Shown here in pieces: positions 24,956-34,335 of a stretch of 64,000 nucleotides of DNA. This DNA comes from Tumebacillus flagellatus (lineage in GTDB: Bacteria; Bacillota; Bacilli; Tumebacillales; Tumebacillaceae). Below the pieces are notes generated by a model. The model was not told the origin of the DNA, did no database searches, and was given only the letters and a program-made list of their open reading frames with translations. The DNA lies in contig NZ_JMIR01000006.1 in the NCBI RefSeq assembly GCF_000714935.1, positions 62,001-126,000 of the forward strand, given 5' to 3'. The translations under genes and the position numbers were made by a program. Numbering within the stretch: position 1 is the stretch's first letter; every line of letters begins with the position of its first letter.

Positions 24956-27724
24956 ATGAACCCAGTAGAAATCGAAGCAGCAGTCTCCGATTTGGCGATC
25001 CAGCCTTTTGATAAGGAGGAGTTCCCGTTTGCCTTCCTACGGGCGTTCGGGAACAAGGAGACGACAATCAAGCGCCTGCGTACGGGCGAATCGAATAAGT
25101 CCGATCTAGGCGGCGTCCTACAGACGAACAACATCCATATTGCGGTCGCCAAGCTTGACAATGTTACCAAGACCTTTGCCGCACTGAAAGCAAGCCCAGC
25201 AACGACCAGGGCGAAGGCACGCTTTATCCTCGCCACTGACGGGGTAGACTTTGAGGCAGAGGATCTGGAGTCCGGTGAGACAGTTGCCTGTGAATATCAG
25301 GATTTCCCAGATCACTTTGGTTTTTTCCTGCCGCTCGCTGGGATCACGACCGTAAAGCAGGTACGCGAAAGTTCTTTTGACATCCGGGCAACGAGCCGGT
25401 TGAATCGGCTCTATGTCGAGCTGTTGAAAGACAACCCGCAATGGGGAACCGCCGAACGGCGCCACGAGATGAACCACTTCATGGCACGGTTGATCTTCTG
25501 CTTCTTTGCAGAGGACACCGACATCTTCAGCGGGACGGGTATGTTCACCCATACCATTGAGCAGATGAGCGCGCGTGACGCCTCGAACACGCATGAAGTG
25601 ATTAGCGAAATCTTCCGCGCCATGAACACGAAGATTCTTGACCGCCCGAAAGTAAATTTGCCACGTTGGGCAGACGCGTTCCCTTACGTGAACGGCGGAC
25701 TCTTCTCTGGTAGTGTAGACGTTCCAAAGTTCAGCAAGATCGCGCGCTCCTACCTGCTACACATTGGTAATCTGGACTGGACTAAGATAAATCCCGACAT
25801 CTTTGGCTCTATGATTCAGGCGGTGGCTGACGACGAGGAGCGTGGTGCGATCGGTATGCACTACACGAGCGTGCCAAACATACTGAAGGTACTCAATCCG
25901 TTATTCTTGGATGATTTACGAGCGCAGCTTGAAATAGCGGGCGACAACCCTCGCATGTTGCTCAACCTGCGCAAGCGCCTATCGAAGATTCGGGTATTTG
26001 ATCCTGCCTGTGGCTCAGGCAACTTTCTGGTCATCGCCTACAAGCAGTTGCGGGAGATTGAAAACACCATTAACGAGCGACGTGGCGACCGTGGGCGTAA
26101 GAGTGACATACCGTTGACCAATTTTCGCGGGATCGAACTACGCGACTTTTCGACCGAAATTGCACGTCTGGCCCTCATCATCGCGGAGTTCCAGTGTGAC
26201 GTTCTTTATCGTGGAAAGCAGCTAGCACTATCCGAGTTTTTGCCGCTCTCATCGGACAACTGGATCACCTGCGGCAATGCTCTAAGACTAGATTGGCTTA
26301 GTATCTGTCCACCGACTGGAACAGGTGTGAAGCTCCACGCTGATGACCTATTCCAAACGTCACTAGATCAGGCGCAGATTGACTTTGAGAATGAGGGTGG
26401 AGAAACGTACATCTGTGGCAACCCACCGTACAAGGGCAGTAAGTGGCAAACTGACGAGCAAAAAGAGGACCTGATCAATGCATGGACGAAACACCCCAAG
26501 CTCGCCAAGACGACGGATTACGTCACAGGTTGGATCGCCAAATTTTTGGACTACGTTGATGCCGAGAAAGACACTCTTGGCGCATTTGTAGCCACCAACA
26601 GCGTTTGTCAAGGTCAGCAGGCTATTGATGTGTGGCCAGCGGTGTTTCAACGAGGGTGTGAAATTCGCTTTGCGCACACGTCTTTTAAGTGGGCCAACCT
26701 TGCCAGCCATAACGCCGGCGTTACAGTGGTGATCGTCGGATTAGGAAAGGGTTCCTCTGCGCCGAAAAAGTTGTACCAGGATGGTTTGCTCAAGCAGTGC
26801 TCGGCAATAAGCCCGTATCTGGTACCAAATAGCGTAGCCCATGTGCAGAAGACCAAGACACCCATTGGCCAGCAGTCACCAATGCTGTTCGGCAACATGC
26901 CGCGCGATGGAGGGCATTTGTTTTTGGATAGTGAACTGGTAGCGAAGGTTATGGCTGAAGATGTTGCTGCTCGACCCTTCATCAAGCGTTTTGTCGGCTC
27001 GGACGAATTGATCAACGGCAGGCGGCGGTATTGTCTGTGGATTGAGGATGATGAGGCAGAGGACGCCAAGAAAAGTGACTTCATCGCGCAGCGACTGAAG
27101 TTGGTGGCAGAGAACCGCCTCCAATCGGACGCTGAATCGACTAGGAAATTTGCATCACAGCCGCATCGATTCGTCCAGATTGCGGGCCGTCCAAAACGGG
27201 ACTGTATTGTTGTTGCATCTGTTTCATCGGAGAACCGCGACTATCTGCCGGTCACTTTGATGGATGCAGAAACCATCATCTCCAACAAGACGTTCGGCAT
27301 TTTTGACGCGCCTCTCTGGAACATGGCGCTGATTGCCTCACGCTTGCATTGGGTTTGGATCGGTACCGTTTGTGTGAGACTCCGGACTGACTTCTCCTAC
27401 TCCAACACACTTGGCTGGAATACCTTTCCGGTTCCTGCTTTGACCGAGAAGAACATGGCCGACCTGACCCGCTGCGCCGAGGACATCCTGCTGGCACGCG
27501 AGGCGCATTTCCCGGCTACGATCGCCGATCTCTATGATCCAGAGAACATGCCTGCTGATCTACGCGAGGCACATGAACGTAACGACGAAGTGTTGGAGCG
27601 CATCTATATCGGCCGTCGTTTTCGCAACGACACCGAACGTCTGGAAAAGTTGTTCGATCTTTACACCAAGATGACGACATCAACAAAACCGACCAGGAAG
27701 GGCAAGAGGGAGGCAGAAGAATGA
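24956..27724 (+). CDS. N6-adenine DNA methyltransferase (DnmA/YeeA-like)
   Basis: A 922-residue Class I SAM-dependent methyltransferase of the large type IIG-like group (MmeI/YeeA). The SAM-binding motif DPACGSGNF is near residue 349 and the catalytic NPPY near 487. The N-terminal 330 residues and the C-terminal part after 650 carry the target-recognition and accessory regions. I see no PD-(D/E)XK nuclease motif at the N-terminus. ATG 24956 follows GGAGGAGG. Its stop overlaps the helicase ATG (ATGA), forming an operon like Bacillus subtilis yeeABC, where YeeA (DnmA) methylates a non-palindromic site. Confidence 0.85.
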   Translation: MNPVEIEAAVSDLAIQPFDKEEFPFAFLRAFGNKETTIKRLRTGESNKSDLGGVLQTNNIHIAVAKLDNVTKTFAALKASPATTRAKARFILATDGVDFEAEDLESGETVACEYQDFPDHFGFFLPLAGITTVKQVRESSFDIRATSRLNRLYVELLKDNPQWGTAERRHEMNHFMARLIFCFFAEDTDIFSGTGMFTHTIEQMSARDASNTHEVISEIFRAMNTKILDRPKVNLPRWADAFPYVNGGLFSGSVDVPKFSKIARSYLLHIGNLDWTKINPDIFGSMIQAVADDEERGAIGMHYTSVPNILKVLNPLFLDDLRAQLEIAGDNPRMLLNLRKRLSKIRVFDPACGSGNFLVIAYKQLREIENTINERRGDRGRKSDIPLTNFRGIELRDFSTEIARLALIIAEFQCDVLYRGKQLALSEFLPLSSDNWITCGNALRLDWLSICPPTGTGVKLHADDLFQTSLDQAQIDFENEGGETYICGNPPYKGSKWQTDEQKEDLINAWTKHPKLAKTTDYVTGWIAKFLDYVDAEKDTLGAFVATNSVCQGQQAIDVWPAVFQRGCEIRFAHTSFKWANLASHNAGVTVVIVGLGKGSSAPKKLYQDGLLKQCSAISPYLVPNSVAHVQKTKTPIGQQSPMLFGNMPRDGGHLFLDSELVAKVMAEDVAARPFIKRFVGSDELINGRRRYCLWIEDDEAEDAKKSDFIAQRLKLVAENRLQSDAESTRKFASQPHRFVQIAGRPKRDCIVVASVSSENRDYLPVTLMDAETIISNKTFGIFDAPLWNMALIASRLHWVWIGTVCVRLRTDFSYSNTLGWNTFPVPALTEKNMADLTRCAEDILLAREAHFPATIADLYDPENMPADLREAHERNDEVLERIYIGRRFRNDTERLEKLFDLYTKMTTSTKPTRKGKREAEE

Positions 27725-29811
27725 CCAACGGGAATAAATCAATCCCTTCCGTTTCGGTGTCCTACGCCTGTAACGGAAGTTCAACCAAGGCCAATACTCT
27801 GGGAATGCGACCTATGCAGGAACGCGCCTACGAGCGGCGCGGCGAGCAATACCTTCTTATCAAGTCACCGCCGGCATCCGGCAAGAGCCGGGCGCTGATG
27901 TTCATCGCCCTCGACAAGCTCCAGAATCAAGGGCTCAAGCAGGCGATTATCGTTGTACCGGAAAAGTCAATCGGTTCGAGCTTCAACGACGAACCGCTAA
28001 GTAAGTTTGGCTTTTGGGCCGACTGGAGCGTAGAGCCGAAATGGAACCTGTGTAACGCGCCTGGCGCCGATAATGGCGGGAAGGTTAATTCGGTGGGCGC
28101 ATTCCTAGAAGGCGACGACAAGGTATTGGTGTGTACCCACGCCACCTTCCGCTTCGCTGTCGATAAGTTCGGGGTGGGTGCGTTCGACAACAGGCTGATC
28201 GCCGTGGACGAGTTTCACCACGTTTCTGCCAACCCTGACAACAAACTTGGCTTGTATCTCGGGCAGTTCATCGCTCGCGACAGTGTGCATATCGTGGCAA
28301 TGACAGGTTCCTACTTCCGGGGCGATGCTGAGGCAGTGTTGGCCCCGCAGGACGAGTCGAAGTTCGATACCGTAACCTACACTTATTACGAGCAACTTAA
28401 CGGCTACGAGCACCTGAAGCAACTCGACATTGGCTATTTTTTCTACTCCGGTTCATATTCCGATGACATCCTCAAAGTGCTCGACCCGGCTGAGAAGACC
28501 ATCATCCACATTCCGAACGTCAATTCGCGCGAGAGCACGAAGGACAAGATCAGGGAGGTCGAGCACATCGTCGAAGAGCTGGGCGAATGGCAAGGTACAG
28601 ATCCCGCAACCGGCTTCCAGCTAGTCAAGGCTCCAGGTGGTCGAATCCTCCGGATCGCTGACCTGGTTGATGATGACCCGATCAAGCGAGATAAGGTGTC
28701 CGCTGCGCTGAAAGACCCTGCGCATAAAAACAACCGTGACCATGTAGACATCATTATCGCCCTCGGCATGGCGAAGGAAGGCTTCGACTGGATTTGGTGT
28801 GAGCACGCACTGACGGTTGGCTATCGGTCGAGTCTCACCGAGATCGTACAAATCATCGGGCGCGCGACTCGCGATGCACCAGGCAAAACCCGCGCCCGTT
28901 TCACCAACCTGATCGCCGAGCCCGACGCCTCAGAGCAGGCTGTAACTGAGGCCGTGAACGATACCTTGAAGGCTATTGCTGCCAGCCTGCTGATGGAGCA
29001 GGTCCTTTCTCCTCGCTTCGAGTTCAAGCCGAAGAATCCAGCGAGCGGTCCGGTGCAAGGGTTCGATTACGGTGACGACGGTTATGACCCGGAAAAATGT
29101 AATGTTGGTTTCAACCGCGAAACGGGGCAATTGCAGATCGAGATCAAGGGTCTCTCAGATCCCAAGAGCGAGGAAGCCGTCCGCATTTGTCGAGAGGACC
29201 TGAACGAAGTGATCGCGACATTCGTTCAGGACAAGACCACCATCGAGCGCGGCTTGTTTGACCGCGAAATGGTGCCGGAGGAACTGACCCAGGTTCGGAT
29301 GGGCAAGATCATCAAGGAAAAGTACCCCGACCTCGATATAGAGGATCAGGAAGCGGTACGCCAGCACGCCATCGCTGCCCTCAACCTGACGCAACAGGCA
29401 AAGCAAACGGCACTTGGCGGCAATGTGGGCAGCAGCGAAACGGCCGCCAACACTGCCCTCATCGACGGAGTGCGCAAGTTCGTGATGGACGTGCGTGAAC
29501 TAGACATCGATCTTATCGACCGCATCAATCCATTCAGCGAGGCATACGCAATCCTCGCAAAGGCGTTAAGCGAGGACAGTCTGAAACAGGTTGCGGCTGC
29601 GATTGCGGCTAAGCGTGTAAGCATTTCATACGAGGATGCCAGAGAGCTGGCCGAACGTGCCCTGCAATTCAAGAATGAACGTGGGCGTATACCAGACATA
29701 AATGCGAAAGATCCATGGGAGAAGCGCATGGCCGAAGGTGTTGCAGCCTTTAAACGCTATCGCGCGCAACAGAAGGCCGCAGAAGGCAATGGAGGGGATG
29801 TAAATGCCTAA
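27721..29811 (+). CDS. Superfamily 2 DEAD/DEAH-type helicase
   Basis: A 696-residue SF2 helicase/translocase. Motif I (PPASGKS, about residue 50), motif II (DEFHH, about 162), motif III (MTGSY) and motif VI (QIIGRATRD, about 377) are all present. The C-terminal third has no recognisable nuclease motif. It is coupled to the methyltransferase by an ATGA overlap and to the next gene by an eight-base overlap. Inferred role: DNA translocation for the restriction side of the system, acting between the methyltransferase and the GIY-YIG protein. Confidence 0.85.
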   Translation: MTNGNKSIPSVSVSYACNGSSTKANTLGMRPMQERAYERRGEQYLLIKSPPASGKSRALMFIALDKLQNQGLKQAIIVVPEKSIGSSFNDEPLSKFGFWADWSVEPKWNLCNAPGADNGGKVNSVGAFLEGDDKVLVCTHATFRFAVDKFGVGAFDNRLIAVDEFHHVSANPDNKLGLYLGQFIARDSVHIVAMTGSYFRGDAEAVLAPQDESKFDTVTYTYYEQLNGYEHLKQLDIGYFFYSGSYSDDILKVLDPAEKTIIHIPNVNSRESTKDKIREVEHIVEELGEWQGTDPATGFQLVKAPGGRILRIADLVDDDPIKRDKVSAALKDPAHKNNRDHVDIIIALGMAKEGFDWIWCEHALTVGYRSSLTEIVQIIGRATRDAPGKTRARFTNLIAEPDASEQAVTEAVNDTLKAIAASLLMEQVLSPRFEFKPKNPASGPVQGFDYGDDGYDPEKCNVGFNRETGQLQIEIKGLSDPKSEEAVRICREDLNEVIATFVQDKTTIERGLFDREMVPEELTQVRMGKIIKEKYPDLDIEDQEAVRQHAIAALNLTQQAKQTALGGNVGSSETAANTALIDGVRKFVMDVRELDIDLIDRINPFSEAYAILAKALSEDSLKQVAAAIAAKRVSISYEDARELAERALQFKNERGRIPDINAKDPWEKRMAEGVAAFKRYRAQQKAAEGNGGDVNA

Positions 29812-30988
29812 GCTTTCTGATGACGAACTACTCGATTTGCTTGGTGTGGACCAGGAGATAGTGAAGACAAGTGCCCATTCCCCGCGCGAGGAACGTATCA
29901 TCGCGGGGTTCAAAGAAATTCAACGATTCGTCGATCAGTATGGTCGTGCTCCGCAGTATGGGGAAGATAAAGATATTTTTGAGCGGCTCTACGCAGTGCG
30001 ACTCAATCGCATTCGTGAGTTAGAGGAATGTAGGACCCTTCTTGCACCGGTCGATCACCAGGGGCTGCTGAGTGGGGGTGGGATGTCCCATACAAAGTCA
30101 GTGGGATTGCTGGACGATGACGCACTGCTCTCAGAACTCGAAGGTGCGGCTGGCCCTTCCGGCATTACAGAACTGCGCCATGTTCGCTCCCGAGCCGAAA
30201 TACGTGCGGCCGAGGAAATCGCTAATCGTGAGAAGTGTGAGGACTTCGGTCGCTTCCAGCCGCTGTTTGAGCAGGCTGAGCGTGAACTCAAATCTGGCGT
30301 TCGACAAACTCGCCCATTTGGCAAGGATGCGAGCGTCAATACGGGTAACTTCTTTATTTTGGGAGGCCAACTTGTCTACGTGGCTGAGAAGGGGGAGGAA
30401 TTTCAAGCACCGAATGGCCATCCTGATGCCCGCCTTAGAGTCATTTACTCCAATGGTACCGAAAGTAATCTCCTGCTCAGGTCTTTGCAGCGCGCGCTGT
30501 ACAAAGATGAGGCTGGGCGACGCTTAACGGAGCCGGATTTCGGGCCTTTGTTCAGCTCAACCTGGGACGAAGGCGATATTGAAAGTGGTACTATCTATGT
30601 CCTGCGCAGCCTGTCCAATCATCCCTTCGTAGCGGAGCACCGCGAACTGATTCACAAAATAGGCGTTACTGGCGGCAAAGTTGAGACACGCATCGCCAAT
30701 GCGGCGAACGATGCGACCTACCTGCTGGCTGATGTCGAAGTCGTCGCCAGCTACAAACTGGCCGGTATCAACCGCACAAAGCTGGAAGGTATATTCCACC
30801 GTATCTTTGCACCGGCTCAGCTCGACCTCACCATCCAAGACCGCTTCGGCCACCCTGTAAGGCCGAAGGAATGGTTCTTCGTGCCGCTGCACGTGATTGA
30901 CGAAGCAGTGATCTGTATTCGTGATGGTTCGATTACCAATATGGCCTATGATCCCAAGACGGCCAGTTTGGTCCGCCTAGTTCAGTGA
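29804..30988 (+). CDS. GIY-YIG (T5orf172-type) nuclease family protein
   Basis: A 394-residue protein whose C-terminal domain (about residues 262-365) matches the T5orf172 branch of the GIY-YIG fold: TIYVLRS for the first motif, HKIGVTGG for the second, then the conserved Arg (VETRI) and a Glu in KLEGIFH. The N-terminal part is polar and helical and may bind DNA or the helicase. It is the last gene of the operon, followed by a strong terminator at 31074. It probably provides the cleavage activity; without an active site test a purely DNA-binding role remains possible. Confidence 0.82.
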   Translation: MPKLSDDELLDLLGVDQEIVKTSAHSPREERIIAGFKEIQRFVDQYGRAPQYGEDKDIFERLYAVRLNRIRELEECRTLLAPVDHQGLLSGGGMSHTKSVGLLDDDALLSELEGAAGPSGITELRHVRSRAEIRAAEEIANREKCEDFGRFQPLFEQAERELKSGVRQTRPFGKDASVNTGNFFILGGQLVYVAEKGEEFQAPNGHPDARLRVIYSNGTESNLLLRSLQRALYKDEAGRRLTEPDFGPLFSSTWDEGDIESGTIYVLRSLSNHPFVAEHRELIHKIGVTGGKVETRIANAANDATYLLADVEVVASYKLAGINRTKLEGIFHRIFAPAQLDLTIQDRFGHPVRPKEWFFVPLHVIDEAVICIRDGSITNMAYDPKTASLVRLVQ

Positions 30989-31073
30989 GGATGAGATGCG
31001 TGATAGATGACATTGTGTGTACCCTGGTCAATTCGTGCTACCAAATCTAAAAATGACTTTGTACAACAATAAT

Positions 31074-31118
31074 GGATCACAGGCCCTCGTTGCGTTAGCA
31101 CGAGGGCCTGTGTATTCT
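31074..31118 (+). terminator. Terminator of the methyltransferase operon
   Basis: ACAGGCCCTCGT and ACGAGGGCCTGT form a perfect 12-bp stem around TGCGTTAGC. Confidence 0.82.
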
Positions 31119-31174
31119 TACATCGGTCGAGCACAAGCGTGAAAAACGCCTACTTGGTTGAGGGAGCTGATCTC

Positions 31175-31306
31175 ATGAAGGTGAAAGGTTTTCGGGATCG
31201 GGCGCTGCTGCTAACCGGATTTGCAGCATCAGGCTTGAGTGATCTGACTGCGTCATTTCGGGGTCAATGGAGATCTAATTCAATAACTTGGTATATAATA
31301 GATTAA
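31175..31306 (+). pseudogene. Tyrosine recombinase fragment
   Basis: A 43-codon frame reads KGFRDRALLLTGFAASGLSD, which resembles the start of the catalytic domain of phage-type tyrosine recombinases (RDRALLLLGFxGxLRxSEL), with the catalytic-Arg area altered. Homology ends near 31260 and no catalytic Arg-His-X-X-Arg or Tyr follows. It looks like a scrap left after deletion of an integrase gene, at the right border of the methyltransferase operon. Confidence 0.5.
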
Positions 31307-31361
31307 TAGAGTTAGGATAATACTAAAGATGTTTCAGTTGGTAAAGATAGGAGAGTGCTAA

Positions 31362-31925
31362 ATGGCGATGTTCCCTTCAGAAGTAACTAAAGATCAGATT
31401 TTTGAGTTGATACATGGTGAGGACTTTAAACAGTTCCATTTGTCAATGAAAAGAGAACTTGATATTGAAGATAAAGAATATGAGCTTGTGCTTGAAGGTT
31501 TTGCATATGACAAAGAGGGTTTTGTTCTGGAAAATATAAACGCAAGGGCAATTTTTCGTGAAGATTGGGAGGGTATCGAGAAGGTTGTCTTCTATGACGA
31601 GGCTTTTTCTAGGACAATAAACAATAAATTCTTTAGAGCTCATGGCGAGGGGTTTAATAAAATTGTTGAATTGTGTGCGAAGTTCGTATTGGTTCACGAA
31701 CTAGTTCACGTCAAACAATTTAAAGATGGGAAACTTACAATGCACAAATGGGGGGAGATTCTAAAAATTCCATATAAAGGGCGATGTATCGAAATAGAGG
31801 CAAATGAAATTGCCAAGCAGGTCATCAGTAGGTTTGGGAAATTTGCTGAAGAAATTATTGGGATACTTACATCATACAAATCATTAGATAATGAGAAATG
31901 GGTTGAAATAGCGACTTTGTATTAA
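31362..31925 (+). CDS. Predicted zinc metallopeptidase-like protein (HEXXH)
   Basis: A 187-residue AT-rich gene. HELVHVKQF near residues 114-122 is a HEXXH zinc motif set in a hydrophobic helix (KFVLVHELVH), and EIEANEIAKQV about 30 residues later gives a candidate third ligand (Glu). No signal peptide is seen, so it acts in the cytoplasm. ATG 31362 follows GGAGA. The plan resembles small gluzincin-type proteins often found with toxin or phage genes, but I cannot assign a family. Low GC and lack of partners suggest recent transfer. Confidence 0.6.
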   Translation: MAMFPSEVTKDQIFELIHGEDFKQFHLSMKRELDIEDKEYELVLEGFAYDKEGFVLENINARAIFREDWEGIEKVVFYDEAFSRTINNKFFRAHGEGFNKIVELCAKFVLVHELVHVKQFKDGKLTMHKWGEILKIPYKGRCIEIEANEIAKQVISRFGKFAEEIIGILTSYKSLDNEKWVEIATLY

Positions 31926-32469
31926 GGGGGGGATTTCTAAATTTTTCGTCTTTCCCTCCTCATTACAACTTCACGAAGGGCTGTATGTGATTGTGTTGCG
32001 GGTCACGAGCTCGTTTTGAAAGAACTTTTTTGTCACTCTACACTTTATTTGCCGGATACACCAGAGGCTTAGCGTTCAAAATGCCAAGAAAACCCAGCGG
32101 TGGGGAGTGCCGGGGCTACACATGTTGTCTCGAGCTCAGGGGAGAGACAGTACAAGTCATACCATACCAAATTGACAACTTCGCATTTCTATATTGGTTT
32201 CGAAGGGCAAAGGCAAAGTCCAATGTTCTCCGCTCAATTCAGGAGCTGCACTATGGCAAGGATTGCACACGCCGCTCTCGCTCAAATTACTGATGACGTG
32301 ATACGTAGAAGGACTGAAAGTTTGAGTGAACAGAGGTCTGCAGGGAGAGCCAGCTCGCAATAAGAACATAGATCTGAAACGAAGGATTTCAGATTTTGTA
32401 ATACGAAGTTAAATAAAAAGGGTTTAAGAACATTGGCGGAGAAAATGATCAATGAGCTCGAAGTGAATG
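31926..32469. other. Gap without a confident gene
   Basis: Several short frames overlap here. One rightward frame ends with ARIAHAALAQITDD and could be a gene fragment, but none has a convincing ribosome site or partner. I accept no gene. Confidence 0.3.
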
Positions 32470-32577
32470 ATGCAACCGAGAGAGGTATCCTTTACATCTA
32501 GCGAAAACACAAACCAATCGGTTAATTGTAATACCGAAAGCTGTTTACGATGTAATTTTGAAGATGAATGCAAGTAG
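32470..32577 (+). CDS. Possible small cysteine-rich peptide
   Basis: ATG 32470 opens a 35-codon frame whose second half has four cysteines (NCNTESCLRCNFEDEC). The ribosome site is weak. It is in the same frame as the next small ORF, with stop codons between them, so both may be parts of one decayed gene with a cysteine-rich, possibly zinc-binding domain. It is too short for statistical support. Confidence 0.28.
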   Translation: MQPREVSFTSSENTNQSVNCNTESCLRCNFEDECK

Positions 32578-32586
32578 CACTGAAGT

Positions 32587-32718
32587 ATGATCGATGATTG
32601 CACCGGTTGTAACCGCTTCGTTGTACAGGGCGGAGGGGACAACATTATTGATGAAGACGGCGAACTAATTTCCATCGGCCCGATGTGGATCTACTGCTCT
32701 GTTACGAGTGACAACTAG
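32587..32718 (+). CDS. Possible small cysteine-containing protein
   Basis: ATG 32587 opens 43 codons beginning MIDDCTGCNRFVVQ and ending YCSVTSDN. The CxxC and later Cys suggest metal binding. The composition looks coding (Asp-, Gly- and Ile-rich with a sensible turn pattern), but no good ribosome site precedes it, and it could be the 3' part of the frame that starts at 32470. Confidence 0.3.
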   Translation: MIDDCTGCNRFVVQGGGDNIIDEDGELISIGPMWIYCSVTSDN

Positions 32719-32759
32719 GGGAAACGATCAAAATCAATATCTGAGAGGGCTGATGCGAG

Positions 32760-33485
32760 ATGGGAGAAAGTGATGTCCAAATCGAACTTGTGAAGTTGGC
32801 ATCGCGTTTTCGTAGGATGATGCAAAAGTGTGATCCATCAGGGATACCACAGATTCCGGCGCTTGCAAATTTCCCACGGGGTACATGTGGCGATTCATCT
32901 GATCTTCTGGCAAAGTATTTAATCGATCACGGTTTTGCCAATGTGTCGTACGTTTATGGCATGAATGGTAGGCAGTCTCATGCGTGGATAGAATGTGACG
33001 GGTGGATCGTAGATATCACAGCGGATCAATTCAGCGAAATTGATTTTCCGGTCATAGTCACGAAGAACAGGGGGTTTCATGATCGATTCAAGGGGCAAAA
33101 AAAGTCTTCTGGAGACTTTGAGAGATATGATGAATGGACGGTTGCAAGGCTCAGGGAAGCATATAGGATAATCTGTTCTATGGAGAGTGAGTTCGACGAG
33201 GTTCCAGGGGTCGAATTTACGTACAAATATCTAGAACCGACTAGTGGAAGTCGGGTTTATTTGGACAAATACTCCTACGTTGTTAGTTACGGTTTCCTTG
33301 GCAGCATGAAAGAACACCGAGAAATCACAATTACAAGCTCAGGACCGTGTACGCTGGAACAAGTGCTGACTGATGCCCGCGAACAAATCATCGCATCGGA
33401 TCAAGTAGAAAAATACAGATCAGAGGAGATCGATTGGGAGTCTCTCTCGGTGATCGAAGCAATCATCAATCCATTTATCGAATAA
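32760..33485 (+). CDS. Transglutaminase-like cysteine hydrolase domain protein
   Basis: A 241-residue protein. The first 110 residues have the order of a transglutaminase/papain-type triad: Cys in PRGTCGDSSDLL (about 43), His in QSHAWIECDG (about 74), Asp in IVDITADQF (about 86). Such domains act as peptidases, deamidases or transferases. The C-terminal part is mixed alpha/beta and unassigned. No signal peptide is present. ATG 32760 follows GAGAGGG at a distance. It has no functional partner nearby; an effector or toxin-related role is possible but only inferred. Confidence 0.55.
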   Translation: MGESDVQIELVKLASRFRRMMQKCDPSGIPQIPALANFPRGTCGDSSDLLAKYLIDHGFANVSYVYGMNGRQSHAWIECDGWIVDITADQFSEIDFPVIVTKNRGFHDRFKGQKKSSGDFERYDEWTVARLREAYRIICSMESEFDEVPGVEFTYKYLEPTSGSRVYLDKYSYVVSYGFLGSMKEHREITITSSGPCTLEQVLTDAREQIIASDQVEKYRSEEIDWESLSVIEAIINPFIE

Positions 33486-33692
33486 TACATGGGGTGGAGG
33501 TTGCGAAGCGGTGGCTGCGATCCCGAAGACGGAGCTGTAATGGGGAGGGGCCAGTAATCTCAGCGCTGACTTGGCGAACAATCGCAATCTTGCGATGACG
33601 AGGGATGATTTGCAGGAGCTAAGACTGACGCTGTGCGCGGTGTCTACAAGCGACCGGAGATACCTCCGACATGGAGGGAGCTATAACCCCAC

Positions 33693-33818
33693 ATGAACCA
33701 CGGAGGCAGTATCCTCGTTGCTCATAACGCTCAATTTGACCTGTGGTTCCTCGATGAGATCAGCGTACATTTCACACGGAGGCGAAAGAATGAATTTATC
33801 ATTGGGAGTTACTTGTGA
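33693..33818 (+). pseudogene. DnaQ-type 3'-5' exonuclease fragment
   Basis: A 41-codon frame reads GGSILVAHNAQFDLWFLDE, which matches the Exo II motif (VAHNAxFDxxFL) of DnaQ-family exonucleases. Neither Exo I (DxE) upstream nor Exo III downstream is present in this frame. Read as a scrap of a former polC/dnaQ-type gene; it overlaps the start of the next ORF. Confidence 0.4.
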
Positions 33819-34335
33819 ATACATAGAGGCGTTTAAAAACGGTGAGATCCATCATGGTTTCTTCAGGCGTTCAAATGATTCAGAAGTTGCACGTTACAAC
33901 GATCTGGCACATGTGTTCAACACCACAACTTTAAAAAATAACAGGCTATTCCATCGATATCAACGAGTACAAGAGGGCGACCGTCGAGAGGCTCCAGTTG
34001 TTAATCCAATAAAGTTTCGTGATGATCTATTTGACATCGAGTATATGGGTGAGTTTCTCGATAAGGTGCCACATGGAAATGGGCTTCTCACAATCCGGCG
34101 TGTGATTGTTGATAAATCAGCGTTCCGCAGACCGTACATTCCTACCGAAATGCCATCCATATTAAATATGCAATACAGTACAGTGGCAGAACGTGGTGAG
34201 TTCAAGGAAGTCATATTACTACAATCGGGCATATCCGCGAAGCAGCGACTGCAGACAAAATTTAAGTACAATTTTTCCCGACTTTTGGAAATGCCGTGCA
34301 TTCCGGAAGATTTTTGCGATGGTTATAGACATTGA
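33790..34335 (+). CDS. Hypothetical protein
   Basis: A 181-residue soluble protein. ATG 33790 is used because GGAGG sits nine bases upstream; the longer frame starts inside the exonuclease scrap. Composition is balanced, with a central YMGEFLDKVPHGNGLL segment, and there is no membrane helix or motif I recognise. It may be a cargo gene of the accessory region. Confidence 0.5.
   Translation: MNLSLGVTCEYIEAFKNGEIHHGFFRRSNDSEVARYNDLAHVFNTTTLKNNRLFHRYQRVQEGDRREAPVVNPIKFRDDLFDIEYMGEFLDKVPHGNGLLTIRRVIVDKSAFRRPYIPTEMPSILNMQYSTVAERGEFKEVILLQSGISAKQRLQTKFKYNFSRLLEMPCIPEDFCDGYRH

Noticed and set aside
31991-32363. Two overlapping frames of 87-100 codons
   Set aside because: They overlap each other, have mixed composition and lack a good start; only a short piece looks coding.
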